Positions 1 through 13,100 of a stretch of 64,000 nucleotides of DNA are shown piece after piece. Each line of letters opens with the position of its first letter. Position 1 is the first letter of the stretch. A program made the position numbers and the translations under genes. The stretch spans positions 76,008,120 to 76,072,119 of the forward strand of contig NC_060259.1 of the NCBI RefSeq assembly GCF_921293095.1, read 5' to 3'. Under the pieces are notes generated by a model that saw only the letters and a program-made list of their open reading frames with translations, was not told where the DNA came from and did no database searches. The stretch comes from Ischnura elegans (taxonomy: Eukaryota > Arthropoda > Insecta > Odonata > Coenagrionidae).

Positions 1-973
1 AAAACATTGGAACAATCGGTGATGCCTTCATCTATTAATTTATTGTGACCATCATGATTCATAGTCCAGAAGAAGACATAGAAATATATCGAAACATTAG
101 CAAACAATTTTGCATATCATTATCAGACCTATACTCCCAAGACATTACTCATCATTAAGTAATTGAGGTCAAGAAAAAGAAATCGACAACACTTAAATTC
201 CAATAACTACAGTGGTACTACATTAGTTGGACTAAACTGAGGAAAGAGCACCCTTCAAAAAAAAATTTAAGCTCCTATCAGTGATCTTTCATGTGCTAAA
301 GTGTTCACTGTGAAAATATTTTAAACAAAAGCATCTCATAAGGGATCTTTCCTTGATAGCGATTCATATGGGTTAGTTTCAATAAGATATGAAACATGTC
401 ACAACTACTATCGCATAAAAAATATTATTGAAAATCCACTAAAAAACTTGCTAAAATTGAAAACATTTGCAGTCACAAGACAAGATGGATGATAGAACTG
501 AGTGAAAGTCATTGAAATTCCACAGTTCACAATAAAATTGGAATATTTTTAATGCTGCATCACCCAATTAAGCAGGACCGAGCCACAGAATAAATATCCT
601 ATGAGAAAAAATTCATAAATTTGTGACTATTTAAACAAAGAAAGATGCAGCATGTGAGTTTTTCACACATAATGTAACATTATTTCCCTAACCTTATCAT
701 GAACTCCCTGGCCAGTATGATTGAAACACATCACTGGAAAAAATATTTTTAGATTACTGCATTTCTCCAAATATAGCTCCCTCTGAACGCAGTTCCCCCA
801 TAATTTTGAGGCTTCAGCTTTGTGAAAAAAATATGAGAAATGAAAAGGAATATAGTCCCCCTTTTAATTTTTCCATGGGCATTTTTGAAAAAAAAGGGGA
901 ACATATTCAGATTAATACAGTATTTAAGCATCTTTCCAGTCTTGCCAGAAGATTCGCCACCAAGAGCACATAC
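1..973. other. Partial macoilin intron 10
   Basis: AT-rich, no supported exon. The sequence from about 761 to 900 contains a motif (TTTCTCCAAATATAGCTCCC, then TAATTTTGAGGCTTCAG) that recurs near 47322. It is an interspersed repeat, not a gene. Confidence 0.7.
761..900. repeat. Interspersed repeat fragment shared with 47322-47400
   Basis: The order 'ATTTCTCC.AATATAG..CCC', 'TAATTTTGAGGCTTCAG.TTTG.GAAAA' is found here and near 47322 in the same orientation. A second AATATAGTCCCCC follows at about 850. No ends are defined. Confidence 0.45.
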
Positions 974-1174
974 TTATTGGCTGAGGCGGCTGCCGCAGCC
1001 GCTGCCACAGCAATTGTCCTCGCTGCAGCTGACTCCTCCACCTTCCTCGCCTTCCGCTCGGCAGCCAACTGTGCTTCGCACACGCCCCGAGACCTTCGCT
1101 CATCATGTAGCCTTCTTTCCAACTGCGATATGGTTAATTTATCTGATTGCCTAGCTGTCACCAGCCCATGTAGC
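974..1174 (-). CDS. MACO1: Macoilin exon 10 (coiled coil, alanine run)
   Basis: It encodes KLHGLVTARQSDKLTISQLE, then RRLHDERRSRGVCEAQLAAE and RKARKVEESAAARTIAVAAA, ending in a run of seven alanines plus SAN. The family ends this block with a shorter Ala run before a conserved Arg-Gly-Glu. The donor is AATAA|GTATGT. It ends in phase 2; the next exon is outside the window. Confidence 0.92.
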
Positions 1175-4100
1175 CTGTTAGGGCACAAAATGAAAGATGA
1201 GGAGATGCCGTAAAAAATTCCTTCAGCCATGGAATGAGAAATCACAAATAAGAGGCGTAGAGAGAAAATTTCACACGGACACAGAATTAAAACGTGGATC
1301 TTTAGCTTTCCAAGTCAAAATGCAGATTACAATGCTAATGACGTTCACCAAGGATTTTTTGTTAACGAACCTGGGCTAAACACAAATGTGCACAATAGCT
1401 CAGAAAGCCATACACCCATGTGGTTAAGGAAAACTTTCTCACAGAATTTAACGCAGCATTAAATGAGGCCAATTTGAAATACTAACAGCTAAGTCCCAAA
1501 TTGTAATCAAAGCTAGTATACTTTGCAAATAACTTTTCAAATTTCTATGGCCAACTAACAGATTTAAGTCTCCACAACATCGTAAAATATTATAAAGCAA
1601 ACAAATTCTACAAAGTTTCCACACCAATTTAGGACAATGGAATTTGGTTGTACACTGAAAAATGACAAGTTCGAATTTTTGAGCACCTGATTGAAAGGCA
1701 AATTTTACACAAAAAATAGAAGAATTGTGTCAAAAATTAAGTCAAATATACATTGGTGCTCCATCAAGCTATATTTATTTACACTGGAAAATATTCCTGC
1801 AACAAAATAACAGCTTACTTTGTTTGAAGATCATCATTATCTTGCTGAAGCTGTGATAGCTCACTTTTAACACTTCGTTCACCCGACAACAAAACATTGA
1901 TTTGGCAACGAAGGTCTTGCTCAACTTGTCGACTGGCTTGCAAATCGATTTTGAGTCGTTTCACATCACCTTCTAACCTATAGCAGGAGTAGAAGTAAAT
2001 TATTAACATAATCACCTTTTATACTTGTACAAGAGGTATGATAAAATACTGAGCATTTAAAAAGAGCATATATGCATTTATCCTTATGCCAAACTTTTCT
2101 TGAATAGAGATATGACCAAGCAGGTGGCCTGTGGGTGGAAATGGAAGAACCATGATCCAGCCAGCACGCTCAAATATTAAGGACATTATAATTAATATTC
2201 ATTAATATTAAGGACAAATTATAGGAGAAATTCTCCAACAATTTCAGCAAAAAAAAAAGGTCACAGTAGCTATCAACCAGGAAGCAGAAAACACTACATA
2301 ATAATGATCCTGTATCCCATAAATAAATTTGATTGAAGGCAGTGAAATATCCGAGACATGTAACACTACCTCTCTCACACTCTATACAGGCAGTCCCAGA
2401 CTCAAGCACACAATGTGTTCCAGAAAATGTGTACGAAAGTTGAATGCAAGAAAGTCGCACCATTGAGTTCCGTACTAATAAGGGGTTATGTTCCGGCAGA
2501 GCAAAATATACATACTAAAACCCTATTTTTACACAATTTTATTTTTATTAACTAATGTTTCGTAAATTCAAGTAAAAGGGTCAATTTGGAATGTACGAAA
2601 GTCAAGGACCACCTGCATTGGAAAATGTAACAGATTATTTATCACCCACACCAGGGTCCATATCCTGTAGCTCAGAGCTCTGAAGCTAGTGTCTTTGACA
2701 CACTCCCAAATGAATCCCTTACCACTCCCACTTCACAGCAAATTCTCTAGCCTCATAGGAGTTAGTGTTAGATGAGAAAACCATTTTGAAACCTTTTTGA
2801 ACAAATCCTTAAAATTGTATGTAACCCAGGGAGCAAATGGACAATAGAGACCAATAAGGTACATAGTAGGCTATTATCTGGGCTTCTAAAAACTTAAAAG
2901 CACATCAGAAAAATACTTCCATTTTCATTTTATTAATAAGGCTATTTTTACAAAAAAAATACAAAGCTAATGCATGGTGAAATAGGAAGGCAAGATGTAT
3001 CGAGATGGTGAGCTTCCTCACCCGAACAATTGACGTGATTAGACATGCCAGTGCTTTCCATGGCTGTTACAATATTCTCTCCCTTGTACCCTTGAATGAT
3101 CCTATACTCAAATAGAATTACTGTATCCGTGAAGAACGCTTGCGCAGGAAGCCATGCACTTTAGGCTGTAACTACACCCTTATCATGATTTTGCAACAAC
3201 AGGGAAGCAACCAGTTATAGAATTATAGAATGATATTGGATCACAAAATACAGCAAAGAGACAAAACAGACATAAGAAAAATTTTCTAAGACAGATCTTC
3301 AAGGAGAATTGTTTGTATTTAATTGTTATCAGTCGAGGCATTATCAGTAACGCTTTTTTAAATTTTGGAGACAGCCTGTGCAATTAGGCAAGATCATATT
3401 GATATGAAACATATATCATTCACCATCAGAGTAATTAAAATTAAAGAAATAAATAAAAGTGAGAAGCCATTTTTTATCTAGTCATCTAAGCTTAATGCAT
3501 ATGTATGTATCCAAATTTTCACACAAATTTGTTCATTATAAAGCACATTCCAGCTGCTTTCTATCCAAGCATAAGAACTAACATTCTTTGGCATAGATCC
3601 TACTCATTTCAAAGGAGTTGGAAGAATAAGAGCACATTATTCTGCTTAAACAAACGACTAAGGTTACGCAGAATGGTATCTAATGAGGATAAGCCAACCA
3701 CTAGGTCAGGTCTGGATCTTTGCGAGGCTCTTTTTCAAGCCAGCTGGAGGGTTACACAGGGCTCAGAAAAGAATTACAGAAAGATGATGAGAGCTTAAAG
3801 TGCCATTCTTACTGCTCAAGCCTTCTTCACAGATACATAAATTCCATTCGAGTATAGGATCGTCATGAAGCTTATTTGGCCAGGCAATTACAGAGCTTTG
3901 AGTCACAGAATACAACCCCAGGGTTTCCTATATCCAGATCAGAAACAAAATGGCCGTTTTCCACACACATAAATAGGATTGAAGATTAGTTTTGACAATT
4001 TTTCAATAGTCAGAATTTATGATTTTGCAGTCAATACCAGTTTGCATTGCCTAACATTTATACCTACAATGATTTTCAAAATCCATCAGCATAACAAATG

Positions 4101-7100
4101 GTAATGCCTGTATATCGAAGTTCAACTCACAAATTAATTTGTTAATTAAAAATTCAAAATGATGGAAGTTGTTCTATGCTAATGTAGGGATCTAAGACTT
4201 TTCATTTTCTCAACATTATAGCAGCACTGTAAATAAAAATTTCTTAAAAATATTTTATGGCAAATAATTCCCTGCAATGGAAATCCATTGCAGGGAAACT
4301 GCTTCTACACTGAATGATTTGACTTCAACAATTCTAAAGTTTCCTTAGTATCAAATGGCTCCATTCTTAAATTTGAGGGCAGTGATGTCTGTGCATACAG
4401 TAATATATTTTTATGCATAATATTTTAATTTAGTTAAGCTCATCAATCATAAAATTAGCTTGTAAAGCATTCAATACTACATATGTCATTATACCAATGT
4501 TTTCTGTCAGTTCACCACAAAAACATATAAGAGACATCATTAATAGCTCAAAATCACTTCCATGTTACAACCATATCCCCAAAATGCATCCTGTTTTAAA
4601 GCCAGGACCTTAAAGTACAATTTTTTAGTGGAAACCAACCATTAAATTTCCAAATCCTTCATCAAGGAGCAATTCCAACACACAGACATGAATTATTATT
4701 AATCTCCTTTAGATCATATGCACATGAAATAAAACATAAAACAATTAGCATGCAGACAACATAAAAGCATTGGAATTAAACAAGCACAATAACATATCTT
4801 ACTGATTAAAAAGCAGTCAGAATAAAACCTAACCAAGATGAGAAGTAGTGTGGAGATTTCTCAAGCCGTATTTAGATTTGCCTAACTATTTTAAGTTATG
4901 AGCGAAGATTTAGGATTCCAGAGATAATTCATATCGTTAAATTAGGGTTGCATATCCTTTTGACCCCAGGGTCAGGTCAGACTCAACAACTAAACCGTAC
5001 TTTTGATATAGGATGTTTTGGGTCACCTCCAAATCATTTAACCTTGCAGATTAAAACCCTTTTGTACTAATAAATACTCTTTCCTTTACTAAAATACAGG
5101 AGTAGCCATCATCTTTGTCTCATACATTACATGTCTTCCACAGAACCTAAAGGAGCTGTCGCATACGGCAGAAGACATTGTGCAACTTGAAGTCTCCCTC
5201 AACTAACACCGAATTCACTTCACACAGTTTTTCCTACAACATGATTGGGTCTAATGAATGCTCTCACTTAGTTTAAGCAAACTCGCAGCTTTACCTCAAC
5301 TAAGAATCTACCAAAAACTCCATCACCTTTTTCTTGAGTAATTAAGCATTAATGAAGCAAACAAGACCGAAAGAACTTCATATTTTCATTAATTTTTTCA
5401 CTCTACGCAAGAAAAAAAATCTTTCAAATTGAACGATATTTATGCCATATCAGCAGCAATGAAGAGCTTGGAAATATAACACAGTACGGATTCAAATCAG
5501 AAAAAAAGGCTCCAAGACCAAAGTTAACTGACAAAAAGTGCATACAAGTCTTTCTATGCTTCTAAAACCTTATGTTATAAAGCAACACTGGCAAAACTAC
5601 ATCAAATCACATGACCTATAATAAAAGAGTTGCCAAACGAGATACCTCTGCGGTGCTACATAGACTCTAACATTAGCACAATAATCATAGCTCCCAAGTT
5701 TCCCATCACAGGTTGGTATTATATACACAGGCAATTTTTGGGCCATCATTTTTTCATTGCATTCAGTTTCTCAATTTATAATGGCATTTATTTTAAAACC
5801 AACATTTAACATTCTAATTTATCATTGTTCTCAGAGGTCTCTATAACATAAGAATCATAGAGTACTGGAATGATCAACCTTATCCAAAGCACCACCATGG
5901 TTCCCACCCAAACTGAAATATAAAATTCACGATTTTTTCCAGGTTTTCACGGTCTAGATGTCGTCAAATTCACTGTTTTTAGATAAATTATTTTAGACAG
6001 AAATATTGATTGCATAACGATCATCGGCCGCATGTTAACTAAAAATTTAACAAATGCGGCAGAACGCCATGAATGCAAACGCAGCAATGAAAGTGCTATC
6101 TCTCCTGACGTCGCTAGCAAAATTCAGCGCCGGCTTAAGTTTGTGAGCGGGAAAATGGAGGGACCAGGGTGCCAGGGAAATTAACAAGTGTCTGAATTTT
6201 CACCAGGGTTAATGAACACTTTGGTTACCAGTCTTCCAGCTTTGGTACAGGCTTAAGGTCAATGTGTCATCACAGCACACGGACCAACAATTGCGCTTAG
6301 AATATACGTGCGCAGATAAATGAGTGGACAGAGTCTGCGCATGACTGACCTTGAAATATGATGGACATTTCAATTTTTCTTTTGCTCTTACAATCGTAGT
6401 TCTAAAATTTTAAGTACTTCTAAAGTTTAAGAGATTTTTAAGGTTTCATGGCGAAATTCACGGCTTTTTCCAGGTTTTTTCATGGTAGAAGAAATTCACG
6501 GCTTATTCACGCTTTTAAGGTTTTCACGGTTGAATGGGAACCCTGACCACCTGATCTATAAATCTGTCAATACAGAATTTGATCATACATCTCTTATTTT
6601 CCACCATACATATGCCTTCCTATGTATTCTCACTGGCCCAAGTACATATATAGATCCAAATAACGAATACTTGATTATTTTATCATCAAAGGCCAAATAT
6701 ACTGACCATTTATACTGAGAATTGCATTAACTTATGGATACCAGGCTGAAAATACCTGGTGCACCACCACAAAGATACCTAAACACATTCTTTGTCTTAA
6801 ACTTCCATTTATTTCAAATTCAAATTACACTAAAGTAATTCTAAAATCTCCTTCTTTAAACCACAACGGAGTATTTTACTGAGAAAATGACACTGGAATT
6901 TCCATTGAAAACAATGTTACGGATTCTACCATTCTCTTCACCCAGTGACAGCCCTAATTGAAAGAACGACTTGTTTCACCATGATACCTATTCTCCTAAA
7001 AGAATTCATAAGCTGCCACTACCATCTAAAATGGCAACACAACCATAATCTCTCATATGATATATCTCATTCCTGGATGAATCACTATCATCAACCTTTC

Positions 7101-10100
7101 CAATTTTGTTAATGGTTTAGCTCAGTAGATTTCAATCTGATGAATTGTTTTGATGAACAAGGGTAGTATTCAACTCATTCTTAGCCGCTGATACATGTAA
7201 CATGTGCACTCAAGGTTGGAAGCTAAGTTCCTTTCCCCAGGCCACCTCGGATTTCCTCTAGTCCAAGTAATCTAACTTTGAGGATTTAAATCGATGCAGT
7301 TTTTCCATTTTAACTCGAAGTTTTAAACTCCCTCTCACCGGCACCCACAACGACAATCACAGTCTTTCAAGCAATATCCCTCATTCTTAGGTGCACATGC
7401 ATACTTTTTTTCCAACCCCATGAACAAAAACCTTCACCAATTCCTAACCATCACATAGCTTATCCCAACAAACACAACCCCGGGCAAGAAACCTCACAGC
7501 AAGTTCTTCACTCCTTTGATAAAAAGCATCCCTCCCAAAACTCACGTCAGCCATGAAAGTATAATCGCAGGAATAGCCAACGTCCAGGTGGCATGGGGAG
7601 CATTTCGACCAATCCTGCTTCGCACAGCTTAAATGAGAAAGATCCTAAACAGCCTTTCTCCTCTCATTCCCTCCCTAAACATCCCCTTGCCTTCCAATGT
7701 ATCGTTCCTCCTCCACCCACTCAATTTGTACAGCCACCTGTAGAAATGGTGCAGAGTTTCTCATGAGAAGGGACTTACCCCATTGTGAGGGATTACAACT
7801 CCCTAGAGGCTTGTTCAATGAGTGATTAACTGACTTTCGATAGCTTCACAATTTTCTATCCTGGCTATCAATATTCTTCAGCTGGTGAACATTAACATCA
7901 GCATTAATTGATTGCTAAAAGATTGTTTGTCAATAATAGGTGATAATAAAGCTACGTTACTGATCACCAGTTGTCAATCATGGTTGTTGATTATCATCAT
8001 CGACACACAGATATTGCAAATGGTTATCAATAATGAAGAATTCTCAAATGTCAATTGGTGATGAATTGTTGATAATCATTGTTTGTGGATAGACCACCAA
8101 CTACAGAAAGCAAAGTAATCAATGCCAATCATCAACAAATACTACCATCCCAATGTACATAGCCAAAACCATCAATGATGGTTACAAGCAATCACATCAT
8201 TGAACAAGCCTTATGCTTTGTATACACACGCACACATTCACACATAATAACACATTCCAAATCAATACACACTACTGGGAAATTAGTCAGGCAAGGCCAA
8301 ATTAATAGTCAAATAATACATAGTACATATAAATACTTACTCCATAAAACAAATTGTTACCTTTTTCTAAGAAATTCAACAGACCTCATATAATGCTCAT
8401 CCTTGTGATTAGCAACGACTGGATCTGCTGAATCTCTATTTGATCGATTCTTCTTGTCTCTTTGACTAATTACAGCATTTTCACGTACTTGCTGATTCCC
8501 ATTCCATTTTGATGAGTTTGTTTTCAAGGAGCCTTTGAAGCTTTTGTCCTTTTCAACCTCATTCTCATCAAAATCGTTCACAGAACTGGAAAAAATAATT
8601 TAAAATGAATAAATATCATGCATATTGAATGGATTGGTTTACAGGCTTGTAGAAAGGCATCTCCAGCAGCAAACGCTGGTAGGAAATCCATGGGGTATGC
8701 GACCGGTGATGGAAAACTTAAGATAAATTTGTGCATACAAGAGCCTAGGAGCATTCATTGCATTGTCATTCCTTTTGTCCGCAGACAGCAGCGGATCCAG
8801 GATAGGGACAAGGGGGGGGCTAGGGGCTGTACTATCCTGTACATACTTGACTAATAAACAAAATTACTATTTCATCTAGTGTAAATTGAACACCCAAAGC
8901 GGGAGTTATCGCCCCCTCTCTGGATACGCCACTGTCTGCAAACACTAAGGCAATAGCAGGGGCCTCTACCCTAAAAAATAGATTACAGGTGCAGATCTTG
9001 GGAAGATTTTTCTGACCCGGTTGTACCTCATGTCTTCACTCCATACGTGCATGAAGTAAACTGTAGACATAAGGATGACAGAAGTAGCATGACAAGCCAA
9101 ATATTTCATGATTGATCCCAAATCATTAAATTGCATTTCAAAAAATGAAAGAAGGAAAATTCCATACAAATGATGAAACTGAATCACATTAAATAAAGGT
9201 TCACACAAACCAGAATAAAATGCTATGGAGCACACACTGTGGGAAATTTAGCCATTTGACAAACTGCCTCACTGCCCCATAACTAGAAATTGCACTGAAT
9301 GAGACAAGATATGGCTGAGTTAGACAAAACCAATAATACTATCGTAAGTACCACATTGTAAAATAAAAAATCTTAATACAGTAAAAGATTGATAATATGG
9401 AATACATGGTACTAGACAATGATATTCCTGCTGAATAGATCCATTTGATTCAGGCAACATACGTTGGCATCAGCGGAAATGGGGTCACCTGCATAGTAAC
9501 CAACTCGAGGGTGTAATTCAGGGCAGCCATTCTCTCCTCTCATGGAACTGCTTATCATAATCCCAAGTTTCAAACACAAGCCACTACGAAGGGTAAAAAT
9601 GTTTTGAGGACGTCTACTTGTGAAACTTGGTTATATTGCGCCACTCTAAACGGGCAAGTAAGCTTTAAGTGGGCAATTTACTAAATAAAAGGGATTCACA
9701 TATCCATTATAAAAACTACTGCAAGACCTCTGCACATTAAGAAACTGGCAATGTCACTGGACTTTCAAAAAACGTCTGATAGGAAAAAAGTGCTGTCACT
9801 CAATAAAACAGCATCTGTAGAAACGTTTTTTAAATAAAATGTTGATTCTCAATGCTTCAAAATCAGTGTATTTAGATAAAAACACATTGGTAGAATTTCT
9901 CTAAATTATGGTTGGAGCTCATAGAATGAAAAAGCAGACAATCCATTTTAAGGAGCAAAATAAACAAATTTCATGGATAGGCCACACATTTTTCATAAAA
10001 ATGCACATCTCCTCGGATGGATTTTACGTAATTTAAAGGCACGCACAATCTTAACTTCAGCCCACTTCCATTCCTCTCCAAATTCAGTCCACAAAGTTCA

Positions 10101-13100
10101 GGATAGGCATCGTATGCTGATGCCCTGAATTCTTTTGAGCAAAATCACCACAACAAGATACCCTAAATCACGAAATGAAATATTTTGAGGAAGAAAACTG
10201 CAAATTAGTTGAATAGCCTATGCAGGATTAGCGTAAAGACAGCCAGTCTCTGAGACAGTGATTAAAACTACTTAAATAGCCATATTTTTGGCGATAAAAC
10301 TTACCCTTTTCCTGCCAGCAGGCATGAAAAGGGTAAGTTTCGCCGGCATTTCACCAGCTACTGTCTCATATATACTTTCCCATAACCCATTTAAGCTCCA
10401 AATACCATATTAACTCAGTAAGAGAGACACATTTTTTCCCAGAAAATGCAGCCGAAAATGGGGTTGCATCTCTTACACGAAATTCTAACAACTCCCCCAT
10501 TCCTACCTCCCACTCCCATCACAAGTCCAAAGGGGAACTGTATGGCCTTGGTTTTCAGGGTCAGTCCTAGTGTAGGCATGAGTCAGTCATCTAAAACCCT
10601 GGGTCAAAAACAAGCAGAAAGCAGGGAAGTTTCTCCCTTAGTGGCATATTTTTACAATGCTCCTGTTTGCGTTTCTTACTCATATCAAACTTAAAGAAAT
10701 GCATAGTTTTGAAAGAGAATAGTCAACAACTGTCTTGTCAAGTAGTATTCATTATACTAAGGGCCTGATTTCACAAAAACGATCTTCAGACGATGTTATA
10801 AGGATTATTTCGATTCAAAATTATATTGGTGTTAAAACCTGCGGTTTAAAAATTTCAAATGAGTGTGCACATTGTAGGATTAAATGGCGGACAGAAGAAA
10901 TCAGAAATGTTATAAGTGAAGAGTGCTAAAGGAGAGGTAAAGGTGAAGGAGCGTGCTCCTTCCATCTTTCAAGCAACAAGGCTACAAGCGAGGAAGCAAG
11001 GGATGAACACATACGATCTTGCATGTGACATGGTTTCCTTCAAAGCCAAGGCAGGCGAGCTATGTGATGTATGCAGTATGCATTGCCTGAAGTTCCCAGT
11101 CCGTCTTCTATTGTTTGAATGTGTTCATGCTACGCTTGTTTCTTCAGAAATTATGCTGCTTGGACTATGTTGAATAATAGCAACCTTGTTGTAACTAAAA
11201 AGCTTCCTGTCAATCAATTAGAGCTTAAAAAACTTAAATGCTGTCAGAAATGCATCACGTTGGGTCTCATTCTATTTTGTACCTCGTGCGTGTCATACAA
11301 TTGCTGAAAGCTATCGAAATATCTTTGGATTCAGTTAGTGACTTACCTAGCCATTTGGCCTCCAAAAAACTGGGAGAATTGAAGCTGGTAGACCGAAAAA
11401 GGTCAGTTGGTAGACGGGGAAGGGATGAAACACATTTCCATTGTTCACGTGTAACTTGATATTTTCCTTTGAAGCTAACGATTTATGGTCCGGTCGCATC
11501 CCTATTCAGTAAATTACCCACATACAAATTTTTTCACAGTTGAATTTCTGTCGCAATACTCCTACAGGAGCTTTTTAAAAAAATTGTTCATGAGTAGGAC
11601 TAGAATCGCAGTGTAACAGTGTATGCGAAGAGAGGATTGGAACTCTTTCCAATCCCTCTTATGGGACACTGCATTCATGAAAGCGTTGATTTGAAATGTT
11701 GTATCCAGACTCGATTTCTTCAATTTACATCCGAGGTATCTGACTAGACCATCGCTACTGAGCATCATAAGACTACAAGTGAATACCTCGTTATCTCCGA
11801 GCGCATGACATGTTGTGCAAATTTAGCTGAAAAACACAGCATAATTTTTTTGGTATTGAAATTGGAATTTTTGATAACTGTCGAGAGTACAGGCATACGT
11901 CAGCAACATTGCACAATGGGATAAAGGAAACTGCCGCAATTAATTCCTTTGGCTCCAATGCTTAAAATGGGATGTCTCTCTTACATGAGATTATATGGTA
12001 TACCTCTAGCATAGGGAAAAAAATCTAGGGATTCAACAAAATTAAGTACTTATAATAATTTAAAATCTTAAATCTTGAAAATTTCAGAAAATAACCTCGG
12101 CAGTCTTTGCGCATCCCACCTGAAATGGGCTGGAAGGGTTAAAATAGAAATATTGAAAAGCTTTCCATTATTTAGATGCTCCATTATTGGCATTTATGGA
12201 TTCTCGCTTCCCTACTGTAAAAGAGCATATCAAAACCAATAAATTAAAATGACAATACAAAACATTGCCTATACACTCACCCAACGCGTTCCATGTATTC
12301 TAACTCTGAGTGGATACCACCATCTGAATTACAGATTTTGGTATGTGAAATCTTCTCTGAGCATTTTGAATCGCCATCTGTTGACTTATCCCTTTCCCCT
12401 TTGTCAAGGGACTTTCTGTGATTATTCTTTGTGGTATTCACTGTTTGCTGCTGAGGTGGACCAGAATGATGAGACCCACCATTTGCCTGGGTATTATTAT
12501 CGCTGGAGGCTACACTCCCTGCAACATTATATAAATAAGAGTGAGCTGTAATTCTAAAATAGATAACTATGCACCTATTTAAGCAATTTAAAGCAAAATA
12601 AGACAACTAACACTGGCATTTACAAAAGAGAAGATAAGGGTTCAGAAGAGATCAGTGAAGTAATGAAGCAATGTCAACAGCCATGACAACAATCAAGAAT
12701 TAGTAATGAGAGAGAATCATATTGCAACAGAAATGATATCTGTACATTCTGAATTTTTTAATAAGGTACAAACTCGAAACCCCTTACTTAAAGGTTGCCA
12801 CTAACATACGGCAGATACAGAGTGGACTAACCTCATCCAGTAGAAAAATAGGCTACAGAATATCCTAACAAGCCATAAAATGCACCAATGACTGGATGCA
12901 TGGTTTTACACCAATTATTAATTTTTTAGCCAGTCCTACTTGGAATTAACTTCAAATATTGCAGCACAAAATAGGAAAAAGACTCACCTTTACTTCTCTC
13001 TGGACTAGTACTTATGCAGGATTGATGATTCTGCTGAAGGTTTTGAGATTGCTGATGTAAATCTATGGGTAGTGCTTGCTGAAGGAGCTTTGCGTAAAAC

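Larger units (their letters stand above)
1978..8360. other. Macoilin intron 8 (6.4 kb)
   Basis: No exon could be supported. It contains a perfect short hairpin at 4268-4297, a transposon-like repeat at 5896-6545, and a low-complexity stretch at about 7860-8110 with many variants of TTGATAATCAT. The rest shows nothing recognisable. Confidence 0.7.
8586..12280. other. Macoilin intron 7 (3.7 kb)
   Basis: No exon supported. It contains a small hAT-like MITE (8786-8934), an imperfect hairpin (10290-10344), and about 100 bp near 11390-11500 similar to part of the pogo-like element in syntenin intron 3 (shared TAACTTGATATTTTC then TTGAAGCTAA). Confidence 0.7.

Noticed and set aside
806-1213. 135-codon plus-strand ORF opposite macoilin exon 10
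   Set aside because: It is the antisense shadow of the coiled-coil exon; the alanine codons give serine/alanine-rich frames on the other strand.
7860-8110. Array of TTGATAATCAT repeats as a binding-site cluster
   Set aside because: Spacing is irregular and the motif is degenerate; AT-rich low complexity explains it.
12249-12551. 100-codon plus-strand ORF
   Set aside because: Antisense of macoilin exon 7, which is supported by phase and splice sites.
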